A stretch of 45,813 nt of DNA, taken from contig JANXRW010000128.1 of assembly GCA_025356655.1 (NCBI GenBank), positions 1-45,813 of the forward strand, read 5' to 3'. The notes below the pieces were generated by a model that made no database searches, had not been told where the DNA came from, and was given only the letters and a program-made list of their open reading frames with translations. Both the position numbers and the translations under genes were made by a program. This stretch comes from Betaproteobacteria bacterium (GTDB lineage: Bacteria > Pseudomonadota > Gammaproteobacteria > Burkholderiales > SHXO01). Positions 25,481-33,988 of the stretch are shown here, piece by piece (position 1 is the stretch's first letter; each line of letters starts with the position of its first letter).

Positions 25481-26173
25481 CACCGCTGCGGGTCGACCAG
25501 CGGGACCCAGTTGTCGCCATAGCACGCTGCGGCCCCGGTACCGGAACGAATACTCACCCCGGGCAGGGCAGAGAGTTCAGACTCCAGCGCGCGCAGTTGG
25601 CCCACCCCACGGGCGCCGCCGCGCTGGTATCCGAGGCTGCCGCCAATGCAGGCGTTTTCGTCGGCCAGGATGGCCCTGGCACCCGCGCGGGCGGCGGCGA
25701 TGGCGGCACTCATTCCCGCGGGGCCCGCACCGAGGACGAGGACGTCCGTGAAATCGTAGCGCTCAGCGGTGCGCCGCTGCGGCGCCTCGAGACTCACCCG
25801 ACCGAGGCCGGTGAGCCGGCGGAAGGAACCGCCCGAGCTGATCGAGCACGCGGGCTCGGTCCTGCGCCAGCCCGCCGAAGGTGTTGACCGCCGAGAGCAC
25901 CATATTCGCCTCCAGCGGCTCCACGTCGGCCCGCAGGTTAGGGCGATCGCCGACCTGCATCATCGAATTCACGTCGTGGTTGGCAAAGGACAGCAGCCCG
26001 CGCGGACGATGGTACTTGAACCTGCGCCCCAGGGTGCGCACCCCGGCCGCCCAAAGCGCACTGGCCGGGGTGTCACCGACGTAGCCCTGGTAGGAGCGCC
26101 CTTCAAAGCGGAAGGCCCGGGGTTGCTGCCGATCGATCCATTCGCCCTCCACCGGTGGCAATCGGCTACTCAC
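25481..26173 (-). pseudogene. soxA: Sarcosine oxidase alpha subunit-like (SoxA/MgdC), truncated and frameshifted
   Basis: The gene starts with a GTG at 26173 overlapping the soxD-like stop (GTGA). The N-terminal 2Fe-2S-like domain is intact (SYQGYVGDTPASALWAAGV, RRFKYHRPRGLLSFAN, NMVLSAVNTFGGLAQ). A frame change with loss of some residues occurs at about 25810-25850, after the RFLP segment. The FAD-binding start resumes in another frame with VLVLGAGPAGMSAAIAAARA and ENACIGGSLGYQRGG. The coding sequence stops matching the family near 25480-25510, where GlxD-like sequence begins. About three quarters of the usual ~1000-residue subunit is gone. In the family the alpha subunit binds NAD/THF-related cofactors within a heterotetramer. 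Confidence 0.82.
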
Positions 26174-26433
26174 GGCAGTGTCTCCTCGCCCGGGAGCCAG
26201 GTCCGCAGCACGCTGTCTACCAGGGTGTCGCGCTCGGCCAGGAACCAAGTGCCGCTGGGAAGGTGATACCACCACTCGGTTTTAACGCCGGGCGCACCGT
26301 TGCGGTTGAACACGTAATCAGCCCCCTGCGCGTCGGTGCAGGTATCGGGGTCGGGAGACGGTCGCACCTCGCCCCAGAAGATGAACTCGGACACGGGGCG
26401 GGGTCCGTTCACGGGGCAGCGCAAGATCTTCAT
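26170..26433 (-). CDS. soxD: Sarcosine oxidase delta subunit-like protein (SoxD/MgdB)
   Basis: An 87-residue protein matching the small delta subunit of heterotetrameric sarcosine oxidase or the MgdB subunit of N-methylglutamate dehydrogenase. Visible features are MKILRCPVNGPRPVSEFIFW, ADYVFNRNGAPGVKTEWW, WYHLPSGTWFLAERDT and the family-type C-terminal VLRTW. The N-terminal CPVNGPR replaces the CPYC zinc pair of classical SoxD, as in the N-methylglutamate-type branch I recall. The reading frame is intact, although both neighbours are broken. Without alpha and beta subunits it is presumably useless. Confidence 0.82.
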   Translation of the reverse strand: MKILRCPVNGPRPVSEFIFWGEVRPSPDPDTCTDAQGADYVFNRNGAPGVKTEWWYHLPSGTWFLAERDTLVDSVLRTWLPGEETLP

Positions 26434-26445
26434 CGGCAGGGCCCG

Positions 26446-27638
26446 TTAGTGGCCGACCGACGCCGCGCCTTTTTCGCCGGTCAACTCGAAGCCGCTGAAG
26501 CGCGAAAGGAAGAAGGAGCGGATCAATTCGTGATCGGTATCCTTGGCAACCGTCGCCGCCATGGTCTTTCCGCAAACGGGCGTGGCCTAGAAACCCCAGG
26601 TACCCCAGCCCGCATCCCGGTAGAAGCCCTGCACGGGCGTCTTGCCCGTGATGGGTGCGAAGTCGGGGGTCATGTCGGCGAGCCCGGCCCTACTGTCGGT
26701 TAACCCGGACGTTGGAAAGGAAGAGGAAAAGTTCCAGCATATGGGCTGCGAGCGACTCGACGAAATCCAAGGTCGAACGGGTGTTCTGAACCTCGTAGGG
26801 ATCCAGGGGCGCCCCCATCACCAGTTCACCGCGAGCGGACTGGCTCACATAGACGTGCAGACTTCCCGACACCAGGATGGGATCCAGCAATGGCTTCATG
26901 GGCTCGGTCACCATGGCCTGGAGGGGATGAACGTAGATGGGTGTGCGCAAACCGAGCATACACCCGGGGGGTGTATCCGGCCACGGCGCTCAGAACCCGA
27001 TCGGTGGACACGTATCCCCGGCTCGTATGCACACCGCGCACCCGCCCGGCGTGCACGTCGATGCCCGTCACACGGGTCTGCTGGTGGATCTCAACCCCCC
27101 GTCTGTCCGCGCCTCGGCAATGGCCCCGGGCGCATGGTAGAGCGCCCCCCAGAATTGGCGCGTGTCCACCACAAGACAGGTCAATCCCGGGGAACGCGCT
27201 AGCCACCTCTCGAGGCCCCACCACCTCGCTGTCAACCCCCATGTGCTTATTCACCTCTGCCCGCCAGCGCATGGTGCGAAGGGCTGAGTCGGTGTGGGCC
27301 AGGGTGAAGTGGCCGCGGCGCGAGAAGAACAGGTTCAGGTCGAAGTCCTGCGCCAAATCCTTCCACAGCTGCACGGACTGGTCGTAGAAGGCCACGCCCT
27401 CCGGGGGAGGTAGTTGGACCGGATGATCGTTGTGTTACGCCCGGTCTTCCCCTCCCCCCAAATAGCCCTGCTCGAGGACGGCCACGTTGTGCATGCCGTG
27501 ATCGCGCGCGAGGTAGTAGGCACTGGCCAGCCCATGCCCACCGGCGCCAATGATCACGGCGCCGTAGGTGTCCTTGAGCCGCTCGGGCGTGCGGAACATT
27601 CGCGGCTCGGGGTGGCGCGATCCCAGAACGAAACGCAT
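26446..27638 (-). pseudogene. soxB: Sarcosine oxidase beta subunit-like (SoxB/MgdA), multiply broken
   Basis: The full length of a SoxB-like flavoprotein can be traced, but in pieces. [15 protein letters not shown] and the FAD motif [20 protein letters not shown] come first. A frame change follows near 27465 before [12 protein letters not shown], then another near 27400. The frame with FYDQSVQLWKDLAQDFDLN and EVNKHMGVDSEVVGPREV is next, then a third break near 26950. TPIYVHPLQAMVTEPMKPLL and SGSLHVYVSQSARGELVMGA follow, with a fourth change near 26700. The last piece contains GFYRDAGWGTWGF, where a Lys codon has become TAG (26587-26589). The tail through GEKGAASVGH ends at a natural stop at 26448-26446. 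At least four disruptions make this a clear pseudogene. Confidence 0.85.
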
Positions 27639-27989
27639 CAACTGGAAGGGCATGGGGCTGGAGCGGATCCACACGGGTTATTCGAATGACTCTTTAGTGA
27701 ATACGGCGAACCATTTCGGCCCGCTGCGTCAACACCACCGGTGAGCTGTTTTTTTGAACCACGGGGCGCCGGGCCCGGCGCAGGCGCGCAACCCACCGCG
27801 GCAGGCCGCACTGACCGGGCGGCGTCCAGGGCGGTTGATGCGCATCAGGAATAAGCAAAGCACTCCAAGTTCGTTCCCCGGGACGGACACCCTCCGTAGA
27901 CTCCGTGGCGTTTTAGGCACGATCCGGATCTTGGCAGCACGGGCGCAGGTATCCGGGACAACAGTAAAGAAACGGTAAGGGGAAAGGGC
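27639..27989. other. Intergenic region between broken soxB and the porin gene
   Basis: About 350 bases without a gene, holding the divergent promoters of the sox remnant and the porin. Notable sequence elements are a seven-base T run (27749-27755), the palindrome CACCGGTG (27736-27743), and a perfect 16-base palindrome GCGCCGGGCCCGGCGC (27766-27781). No clear -35/-10 pair was identified. AAGGGG just before the porin ATG is its Shine-Dalgarno. Confidence 0.5.
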
Positions 27990-29612
27990 ATGACAACATT
28001 CGCAACAGGGGCTGGGGCGGCGCTGCTCGCACTGGCAACACTGGCGGCACCTGCGCAGGCTCAACCGGCTGAAGCGGCAAGTGCCGAAGAACGCATCCAG
28101 CGTCTGGAGAACCACCTCCAGGAGGTGATGCAGGAAATCGGCCGCCTCAAGGAAGAGATCGCGCAAGCGCGCGACAACGGCGCCACCGGACAGCAACACC
28201 TGCAACAACTGCAGGGACAGGTCAACGAGACCCAGGCAACAGCGCGGCAGGCACAGGCACAGGCCGAGCGGGCGAGCCAGCAGGCCCACGAGACCAAGGC
28301 GGTGGGAGCCGCCGCGGAGTCCTTCGTGCGTGCCGGTCCGGGTCTGGTGCTGGAAGACCCCGCGGGACGTTGGCGCCTGCAGCCCAGTGTGAAGGTCCAA
28401 GCGGACTACCGCGCCTTGGCGCCCGATTACACCAGTGCGGACGGTTTCTTGATCCGGCGCGCGCGGATCGGCCTGGGCGCGACGTTCTTCTCGGACTACA
28501 CCGTGTATCTGGAGGAAGACTTCGCCAACCAGAACACCAACCCAAGCACGAGCTACCCTACGCCCATCACCACCTATGCCTATGGCGAATGGAGCCACTT
28601 CAAGTCGGCGCGGGTGCGCGTAGGCCAGTTCAAGCCCTATTTCGGCTTGGACAACACGGTGCAGGACGTCAATACCGATTTCCTGGAGCGCGGACTGCAA
28701 CAGAGCCTGTTGCAGAACCTCACCTACGACCGCGGCGTGATGGTGTTCGGCGCACCCGGTCTCCCAGGCTTCTACTACAGCGCCGCGCTCACCAACGGCA
28801 GCGGGCAGGGGACGGACCGCCCGCAGGGGAACCTGCAGGAGACCCAGACGGGTGGGCACGAGTACACGGTTCGTTTCACCGAAAACCTCGCCGAGCCACT
28901 CAAACTCGACGGCGCAGTTATCCACCTCGGCGTCTCCGCAAAGCGCGGCGCCGGGGTGAACAGCGGGGCCAACCCCTACCGAGCAGCCACCGAGCAAACC
29001 GAGGCACGCGGCCTTACGTTCTTCATCCCCGCGTTCTTCAACAGTGCTGGCGAAAGCTCGAGCAACATCGAGCGCACGATCACCAACCTGGAGGAAGCGC
29101 TAGCCTGGGGGCCGGTGAAGCTCCAAGCCGAATATACCCGAGCACGCTACGAGGGAACACGCAGTTCACCGGGCAATGCCCTCTCCTATTCCCGGGACCT
29201 AAAGGCAGGCTACGCCACATTCGGCTGGCTGCTCACGGGCGAACACTATGCCAATTTTTATAAGGATGGCGTGTTCAGCCGACCGATCCCTCGGAAGAAT
29301 TTCACACCGGGAGAATCCGGCTTCGGCCTGTGGGAACTCGACGTTCGCTACAGTTGGTTCGATGGATCCGACTTTAATGGGCGTAACGCGGCCAACACGG
29401 GACAACTGGGTACGTCAACGAGCTTCCCTCAGATCACCGCCGGCACCGATGCCGCACACGCTGTGACGCTGGGCCTTCGCTGGATGCCAAACCCCAATGC
29501 GCGCATCATCTTCAACTGGGTGCGCACGCAATTCCGCACGCCGGTTACGGTGAATGGACATTCGACCGATTACGAGAACGCGCTGGAGACCCGCTTCCAG
29601 TTGGACTTTTAA
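27990..29612 (+). CDS. Outer-membrane porin, OprP/OprO (phosphate-selective) family
   Basis: A 540-residue outer-membrane protein. A signal peptide (cleavage after APAQA, near residue 24) is followed by a Glu/Gln-rich coiled-coil segment (residues about 32-105), with heptads through ERIQRLENHLQEVMQEIGRL. A beta-barrel then runs from about residue 112 to the end. The barrel opens with LQPSVKVQADYRA and GFLIRRARIGLGATF, a signature of the OprP/OprO family, and contains VRVGQFKPYFGLDN. The protein ends in a C-terminal phenylalanine (RFQLDF), as needed for barrel assembly. N-terminal coiled coils form trimers in this group. Substrate may be phosphate, polyphosphate or another anion. Confidence 0.92.
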   Translation: MTTFATGAGAALLALATLAAPAQAQPAEAASAEERIQRLENHLQEVMQEIGRLKEEIAQARDNGATGQQHLQQLQGQVNETQATARQAQAQAERASQQAHETKAVGAAAESFVRAGPGLVLEDPAGRWRLQPSVKVQADYRALAPDYTSADGFLIRRARIGLGATFFSDYTVYLEEDFANQNTNPSTSYPTPITTYAYGEWSHFKSARVRVGQFKPYFGLDNTVQDVNTDFLERGLQQSLLQNLTYDRGVMVFGAPGLPGFYYSAALTNGSGQGTDRPQGNLQETQTGGHEYTVRFTENLAEPLKLDGAVIHLGVSAKRGAGVNSGANPYRAATEQTEARGLTFFIPAFFNSAGESSSNIERTITNLEEALAWGPVKLQAEYTRARYEGTRSSPGNALSYSRDLKAGYATFGWLLTGEHYANFYKDGVFSRPIPRKNFTPGESGFGLWELDVRYSWFDGSDFNGRNAANTGQLGTSTSFPQITAGTDAAHAVTLGLRWMPNPNARIIFNWVRTQFRTPVTVNGHSTDYENALETRFQLDF

Positions 29613-29640
29613 TCGAATCCGGGTCCGGCGCAGGGCTTAG

Positions 29641-29697
29641 CGCTCCAGGCCGGGAACTGGCCGCGGAAGTTCCGCGCCGACCAGTTCCGGCCTAGCG
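29641..29697. terminator. Large nested inverted repeat after the porin gene
   Basis: Left arm CGCT-CC-AGGCCGGGAACTGG (29641-29660) pairs with right arm CCAGTTCCGGCCTAGCG (29681-29697). The arms enclose a second perfect stem CGCGGAA-G-TTCCGCG (29662-29676). It lies 29 bases after the porin stop and could fold into a long interrupted hairpin. This probably serves as transcription end or mRNA 3' protection for the highly expressed porin. No T-tract follows. Confidence 0.55.
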
Positions 29698-29879
29698 ACA
29701 AATTCTGCGCATTCCCCTCCCCCCTGTTACGTCCTAAGCGTAGGGGATTGACCGATTACGCGTCTCTTGGCTTCTCGCCAGCCGACGCGCGGCTGCGTAA
29801 ATCAAAAACGAACGTATCCGATAGATTACTAATACTCGGCATCCATCTCTGTCTTGCTCGTGCTAGTGTCCTATGGATT

Positions 29880-30605
29880 GGTCAGGCACCTCTTATTAGG
29901 GAGCTGGTCGATAACTTTTCTCAGACTCTGGCTAGAGTCCCTTGAACTCGCCCAGTATAGCGATGCCTTCGAGGCAAACGAGATCGACGTCAAACTACTG
30001 CCGCAGGTGGATGACCACGCACTCAAAGATTTTTTGGTGTTTGTCCTAGGGCATCGCCTGCGCCTGCGTGCCGCCATCGCGGCCCTCTCCGTCACACGCG
30101 CCGAACCGCCGACACCACTACCCACTGGGGCAACTCCCGAGGCCACGGTGCCCCGGCAGGTCACGGTCATGTACTGCGACGGGGTGGACTCGCCGCAACG
30201 ATCCGAGCGCTCGGACGCAGAGCCGCGTCCAGCCAACCAACTTAGGCCCCTCGTGGGGTGCGACGACGAAATCGCCCGCCTGCTGCGCTATTGGGAACGC
30301 GCGAATGTCGGCGAAGGGCGGGTCGTACTTATCGCCGGAGAGCCCGGGATCGGCAAGAGCTGGATGCTTCACGAATTGCGCATCAGCCTAGCGGCAGACA
30401 CCTTCCAGCCCCCTCATTACCAGTGCTCTGGGCTCGATAGCCAGAGCGCGCTGCATCCCTTCATCGAGCAATCTGAGCGCGCCGCCGGATTCGCCGCGGC
30501 CGACGACCCCGCACAATGGCTGCGCAAGACCCAGGCGCGGCTCCTCCAGACCTTGCCGGGCCCCGAGGCCTCGGCCGCGCTGCCGCTGTTCTCGGCTATG
30601 CGCTT
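29880..30605 (+). pseudogene. SAM-domain adenylate cyclase/AAA ATPase remnant with cyclase domain deleted
   Basis: A fragment of the large SAM-cyclase-ATPase signalling proteins. A SAM domain is readable (WLESLELAQYSDAFEANEID, then GHRLRLRAAIAAL), with an apparent frame change at its start. The first strand of a class III nucleotide cyclase follows (PRQVTVMYCD, which holds the first metal Asp). The next residues jump straight to the region after the cyclase domain (LRPLVGCDDEIARLLRYWER) and the ATPase Walker A (GEPGIGKS), with the usual HYQCSGLDSQSALHPFIEQ stretch. The cyclase domain itself is missing and the ATPase is cut off at about 30600, where receiver-domain kinase sequence begins. It cannot make cyclic nucleotide. 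Confidence 0.68.
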
Positions 30606-31172
30606 AGTTGCGCTGCCCTTACGCGTCTGGTGCGCCGGGCCGCCCTGCTCGGACGCCTACGCAAAAACCTATGGCCCGGCGACGTAGACGCGACGCAGGT
30701 CCGAGCCGACACCCGTGCTCCCGTGGCCAGTGGCCGTCATGTTCTACTCGTGGAAGCCAACCCGGTGAACGCGCTGCTTGCCCGAACCATCTTAAAGCGC
30801 CTGGGCTGCGAAGTGACGCTGGCCGAGGACGGGCAGGCAGCCGTAGATGCGGCCAGCGCGAACGAAGGCTACGACCTGATCCTGATGGATTGCCAGATGC
30901 CCGGCATGGATGGGCTGGAAGCAACCCGCCAGATCCGTGCGGGGGCCAGCGCGGGCGCCCGAACTCGCATCGTCGCGCTGTCGGCCAACGCCTTCCGAGA
31001 GGACGAGGAGGCGTGCCGGCAGGCGGGCATGGATGGGTTCCTGAGCAAGCCCGTATCCCCCGAGGATCTGCGCGGCAGGCTCGAACGTTGGACTGGGCAG
31101 GGCGCCCGGCCCTTCACGCGCGAAACCCCGCCGGCCCTCCCAGACCCTGCCGCTTCCGACGTTTGCTGTTAG
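30606..31172 (+). pseudogene. C-terminal receiver domain fragment of a hybrid histidine kinase/response regulator
   Basis: In the frame ending at 31172, a short RRAALLGRLRKNLWPG segment resembles the tail of one receiver domain. It is followed by a nearly complete second receiver: VLLVEANPVNALLARTILKR, phospho-acceptor Asp in DLILMDCQMPGMDGLEAT, the Ser/Thr position in VALSANAF, and the Lys in FLSKPVSPEDL. The acidic pair before the first loop, usually ED or DD, is EA here, so metal binding is impaired. There is no start codon of its own and it abuts the cyclase/ATPase remnant, so it looks like the 3' end of a larger gene left by a deletion. A small stand-alone product starting internally cannot be ruled out. 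Confidence 0.62.
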
Positions 31173-31231
31173 AGTCGGGGCAGGGCGACGCGGGTGGCGT
31201 CCCATCGATTTCCATTCCGACCGAATCCACT

Positions 31232-32050
31232 GTGAACGAAGATGAAGATGCCGGTCATGCCGGCAAGATCCGCCTCTCCAAGGTGATGGCCACACGCGGC
31301 CTGTGCTCCCGCCGCGAAGCAGACGACTGGATCGCCCGCGGCTGGGTGCGGGTCGACGGCGTGGTCGTGAGCGAACTGGGTACGCGCATCGATCCCGTGC
31401 AGTCTGTCGAGGTCCACCGCGCGGCCCGTGCGGAGCAGGATCAGCGCGCAACCATCTTGCTGAACAAGCCAATCGGCTATGTCTCGGGCCAGGCCGAGGA
31501 CGGTTACCAGCCCGCCAGCGTGCTCGCCACAGCCGAGCATCGCTGGGCCGGTTGCACTTCCAAACAGCGCTTCGACCGCAGCCTGCAACGAGGTCTCGCC
31601 CCCGCCGGACGGCTGGACATCGACTCTACTGGATTGCTTATCCTGACCCAGGACGGGCGGGTGGCCCGACAGTTGATCGGAGCCGACTCCGAAATCGAAA
31701 AGGAGTACCTCGTGCGTGTGGGGGGCACCCTGGATCCACGGGGCCTGGCCCTGCTGAACCACGGTTTGGAACTTGACGGGCACGTGCTGCGGCCGGCCAA
31801 GGTCGAGTGGCAGAACGATGACCAACTGCGCTTCGTCCTGCGCGAAGGCCGCAAGCGCCAGATCCGTCGGATGTGTGAGCGGGTCGGTCTGGAAATCCTG
31901 GGCCTCAAGCGCGTGCGCATCGGCAGTGTGATGCTGGGGCACCTCCCGCTCGGCCAATGGCGCTTCCTCGCTCCTGGGGAGCGCTTCGACGCGCCGGCAC
32001 GGCACGGCAAGCGCGGCCCGCGGCCTCGCATGCCGCCGCGAACCGCCTAG
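31232..32050 (+). CDS. rluF: 23S rRNA pseudouridine synthase, RluF/RsuA family
   Basis: A 272-residue RNA pseudouridine synthase. An S4 RNA-binding domain comes first (IRLSKVMATRGLCSRREADD), then the catalytic domain with LLNKPIGYVSG, GRLDIDSTGLLILTQDG in which Asp129 is the expected catalytic residue, and EGRKRQIRRMCERVGLEILGLKR. The RluF assignment (23S U2604 in E. coli) rests on overall look and is less certain than the family. The start is GTG at 31232, chosen because it keeps the S4 domain whole; the ATG 54 bases later would cut it. No strong ribosome-binding site is seen. Upstream in-frame sequence overlaps the receiver fragment and is not part of the gene. Confidence 0.88.
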   Translation: MNEDEDAGHAGKIRLSKVMATRGLCSRREADDWIARGWVRVDGVVVSELGTRIDPVQSVEVHRAARAEQDQRATILLNKPIGYVSGQAEDGYQPASVLATAEHRWAGCTSKQRFDRSLQRGLAPAGRLDIDSTGLLILTQDGRVARQLIGADSEIEKEYLVRVGGTLDPRGLALLNHGLELDGHVLRPAKVEWQNDDQLRFVLREGRKRQIRRMCERVGLEILGLKRVRIGSVMLGHLPLGQWRFLAPGERFDAPARHGKRGPRPRMPPRTA

Positions 32051-32772
32051 CCCAGCCCGGCCGGATGCCCCTGGCCCGCAAGCGCCTCGCCCAGCCATGA
32101 AATGAGCTGCCGGCTATCGAACTCCCGGTTGCCTTCGGCGCCGTGTTCCCTCGCCCAGGCCAGCGCGTAGGTCAGGGCCACCCAGGCCGGGGCTGTGCCA
32201 AGGGCCCGGCCTGCGACCTGCGCAAGGCACTGCGAAAGGGACAGGGGTAGGCGCAGAAAATCCAGGCCGGCGTTGAGTGTCGCGCAGGCCTGAGGCGCAC
32301 TAGTCACCAAATACTCACGGCAGGTCGTGGGCCGGTCGGCGTGGATGGAACAGGCCTCGTCCTCCAGGAAGGGGCAGGGCACCTTAAGGGCGAAGTAGGC
32401 TTCGGCTGAGCCCAGAGGCGGCCGGTCGGGCCCGAGCCCAATCTCCACCTGCGCAAGGGCATCGCTAAAACGCAGTTCCACCCCTCTACGCCGTTCCTCG
32501 GGCAGGGCGCTCACCAATTCGGCAAGCATCCAAGCCTCTGGTGGAGACAGGGGCACCGGCTGGCGGCAGCAGGCGGCGCAACCCCGGCGGCAACTCACCC
32601 GAAGACCGCCCTCGCGGCCTCCGGCGAGCGCTTGCGCGATGGGGAATCGCTCGAGGCTGATGCATAGCCTCGCGAGGTCCGCGAGGCGCATGCGCGGGGA
32701 CACGCGAACTCGGTGTTTGCGCCCGGCGAGCGCCAAACTGAATTGCAGCAGTGGTGCCGCGCGGCTCGGCAT
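32047..32772 (-). CDS. YkgJ-family cysteine cluster protein
   Basis: A 241-residue protein with the YkgJ-type cysteine pattern. CRRGCAACCRQPVPLSPPEA near residue 60, CPFLEDEACSIHADRPTTCR near residue 125, and a further Cys in the LVTSAPQAC segment are probable zinc or iron-sulfur ligands. The N-terminal ~55 residues and C-terminal ~60 residues are not recognised. The function of the family is unknown. It ends four bases into the rluF-like gene from the other side (convergent overlap at 32047-32050). It starts three bases after the flavin hydroxylase stop, so it may be transcribed with the hydroxybenzoate genes. Confidence 0.85.
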   Translation of the reverse strand: MPSRAAPLLQFSLALAGRKHRVRVSPRMRLADLARLCISLERFPIAQALAGGREGGLRVSCRRGCAACCRQPVPLSPPEAWMLAELVSALPEERRRGVELRFSDALAQVEIGLGPDRPPLGSAEAYFALKVPCPFLEDEACSIHADRPTTCREYLVTSAPQACATLNAGLDFLRLPLSLSQCLAQVAGRALGTAPAWVALTYALAWAREHGAEGNREFDSRQLISWLGEALAGQGHPAGLG

Positions 32773-32775
32773 GGC

Positions 32776-33960
32776 TCAGGTGAGACAGGAGGCGGCAGTC
32801 CAGCCGTAGAGCCATTCGACGCCGTCGTAGAGGCGATCCGGAGATCGGCCCGTCCAAAGCTGGTTACGCACCAGACGACCTATGCCTTTCGCATGAACGA
32901 CGCGCCCCATCTCGCGCGCGGAGAGAACCACCCTTGCCGTGCGCACGGCGCGCGAACGCTCATAGAGCGCGAGGGCTGCGGGCCACTGCCCGGGGCAGGC
33001 CCGCACGGCTTCGCCCAGGGTCACAGCATCTTCCAGGGCCATACAGGCACCCTGGGCCAAGTACTGCAGCATGGGGTGGGCGGCGTCACCCAGCAGGGTG
33101 ACACGGCCGAAGGACCAGCGCGCAATGGGATCGCGATCCGCCGTGGCCCAGCGCCGCCAGTTGCGCGGGAGGTGGAGCAACTGGCGCGGACGCTCCGAAA
33201 TCCCCTGGAAGTAGGAAAGAACCTCCTCCTGCGTGCCGTCGGTCACGCCAAAGACTTCTTCGTGGCGGCTGTGGAAGATCAGCACCACGTTGTACTGCCC
33301 ACCCTTGCGCAGGGGATAGTGGACCAGATGACAGTCCGGGCCGGCCCATACGACCGGCGCATTCAAACTGAGATCCTCCGGGAATTGCGCGGCGTCAACC
33401 ACCGCACGGTAGACCACGTGGCCGGAAACCCGCTCCGCATCCCCCACGTACTGTCGACGCACGGCCGAGCGGATGCCGTCCGCGCCGACGAGCGCTGCGC
33501 CCTGGTGGCGCTGCCCGGATGCGTCCAGAACAACGACCCCAGCCTCGTCCTGCGTGACGGCCTCGACCCGCGCGGATGTAAGGAGCCGGATCCGCTCCTG
33601 CGCACGGGCAGCCTCCAGCAGACATCCGTGGGCATCGGCGCGATGAATCACCGCATAGGGATTGCCGAAGCGCCGCCGGAAGGCATCATCCAGGGGCAGT
33701 TCCACGATCGGCGACTCATCGACGGCGTCCAGTAGGAGCATGCGCTCGGTGTAAACGGCCAGGGCCCGGACACGAGGTCCCACCCCGAGCGCGTCGAAGG
33801 CGGCGAAGGCATTGGGACCTAACTGCACGCCGGCTCCGATTTCACCGAGGCGCGGGGACTGCTCCAGGACGATTACCTCCAGGCCCTGCCGTGCCAGCGC
33901 CAAGGCCGCCGCCAGTCCGCCTATCCCGGCCCCCGCGACGATAACCGGCTGGCCACTCAA
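32776..33960 (-). CDS. FAD-dependent aromatic hydroxylase, probable 3-hydroxybenzoate 6-hydroxylase
   Basis: A 394-residue class A flavoprotein monooxygenase. The FAD motif GAGIGGLAAALAL lies at the start, the DG motif in GADGIRSAVRRQYVG near residue 160, and the GD motif in TLLGDAAHPMLQYLAQGA near residue 290. It resembles salicylate 1-hydroxylase and 3-hydroxybenzoate 6-hydroxylase. The gentisate dioxygenase gene immediately upstream favours the latter, giving gentisate from 3-hydroxybenzoate. The start is most likely a TTG at 33960, which has a GGGAG Shine-Dalgarno eight bases upstream and gives SGQPVIVAGAG. An ATG at 34074 is in frame but would overlap gentisate dioxygenase by 86 bases. 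Confidence 0.87.
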   Translation of the reverse strand: MSGQPVIVAGAGIGGLAAALALARQGLEVIVLEQSPRLGEIGAGVQLGPNAFAAFDALGVGPRVRALAVYTERMLLLDAVDESPIVELPLDDAFRRRFGNPYAVIHRADAHGCLLEAARAQERIRLLTSARVEAVTQDEAGVVVLDASGQRHQGAALVGADGIRSAVRRQYVGDAERVSGHVVYRAVVDAAQFPEDLSLNAPVVWAGPDCHLVHYPLRKGGQYNVVLIFHSRHEEVFGVTDGTQEEVLSYFQGISERPRQLLHLPRNWRRWATADRDPIARWSFGRVTLLGDAAHPMLQYLAQGACMALEDAVTLGEAVRACPGQWPAALALYERSRAVRTARVVLSAREMGRVVHAKGIGRLVRNQLWTGRSPDRLYDGVEWLYGWTAASCLT

Positions 33961-33988
33961 GAGCCGCTCTCCCGGGACGCGATGGCTA

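Noticed and set aside
24678..26173. A genuine novel fused SoxA-GlxD enzyme
   Set aside because: The two parts are in different frames at the junction, and further frameshifts occur on both sides, so no continuous fusion protein can be made.
27729..28997. Open frame of 422 codons on the minus strand opposite the porin gene
   Set aside because: The opposite strand encodes a porin with signal peptide, coiled coil and barrel; the minus-strand frame is Leu/Arg/Gly-rich without recognisable motifs.
30608..31231. Upstream extension of the pseudouridine synthase frame to 30608
   Set aside because: The extension overlaps the receiver domain in another frame and is low-complexity Arg/Pro/Gly; the S4 domain begins just after the GTG at 31232.
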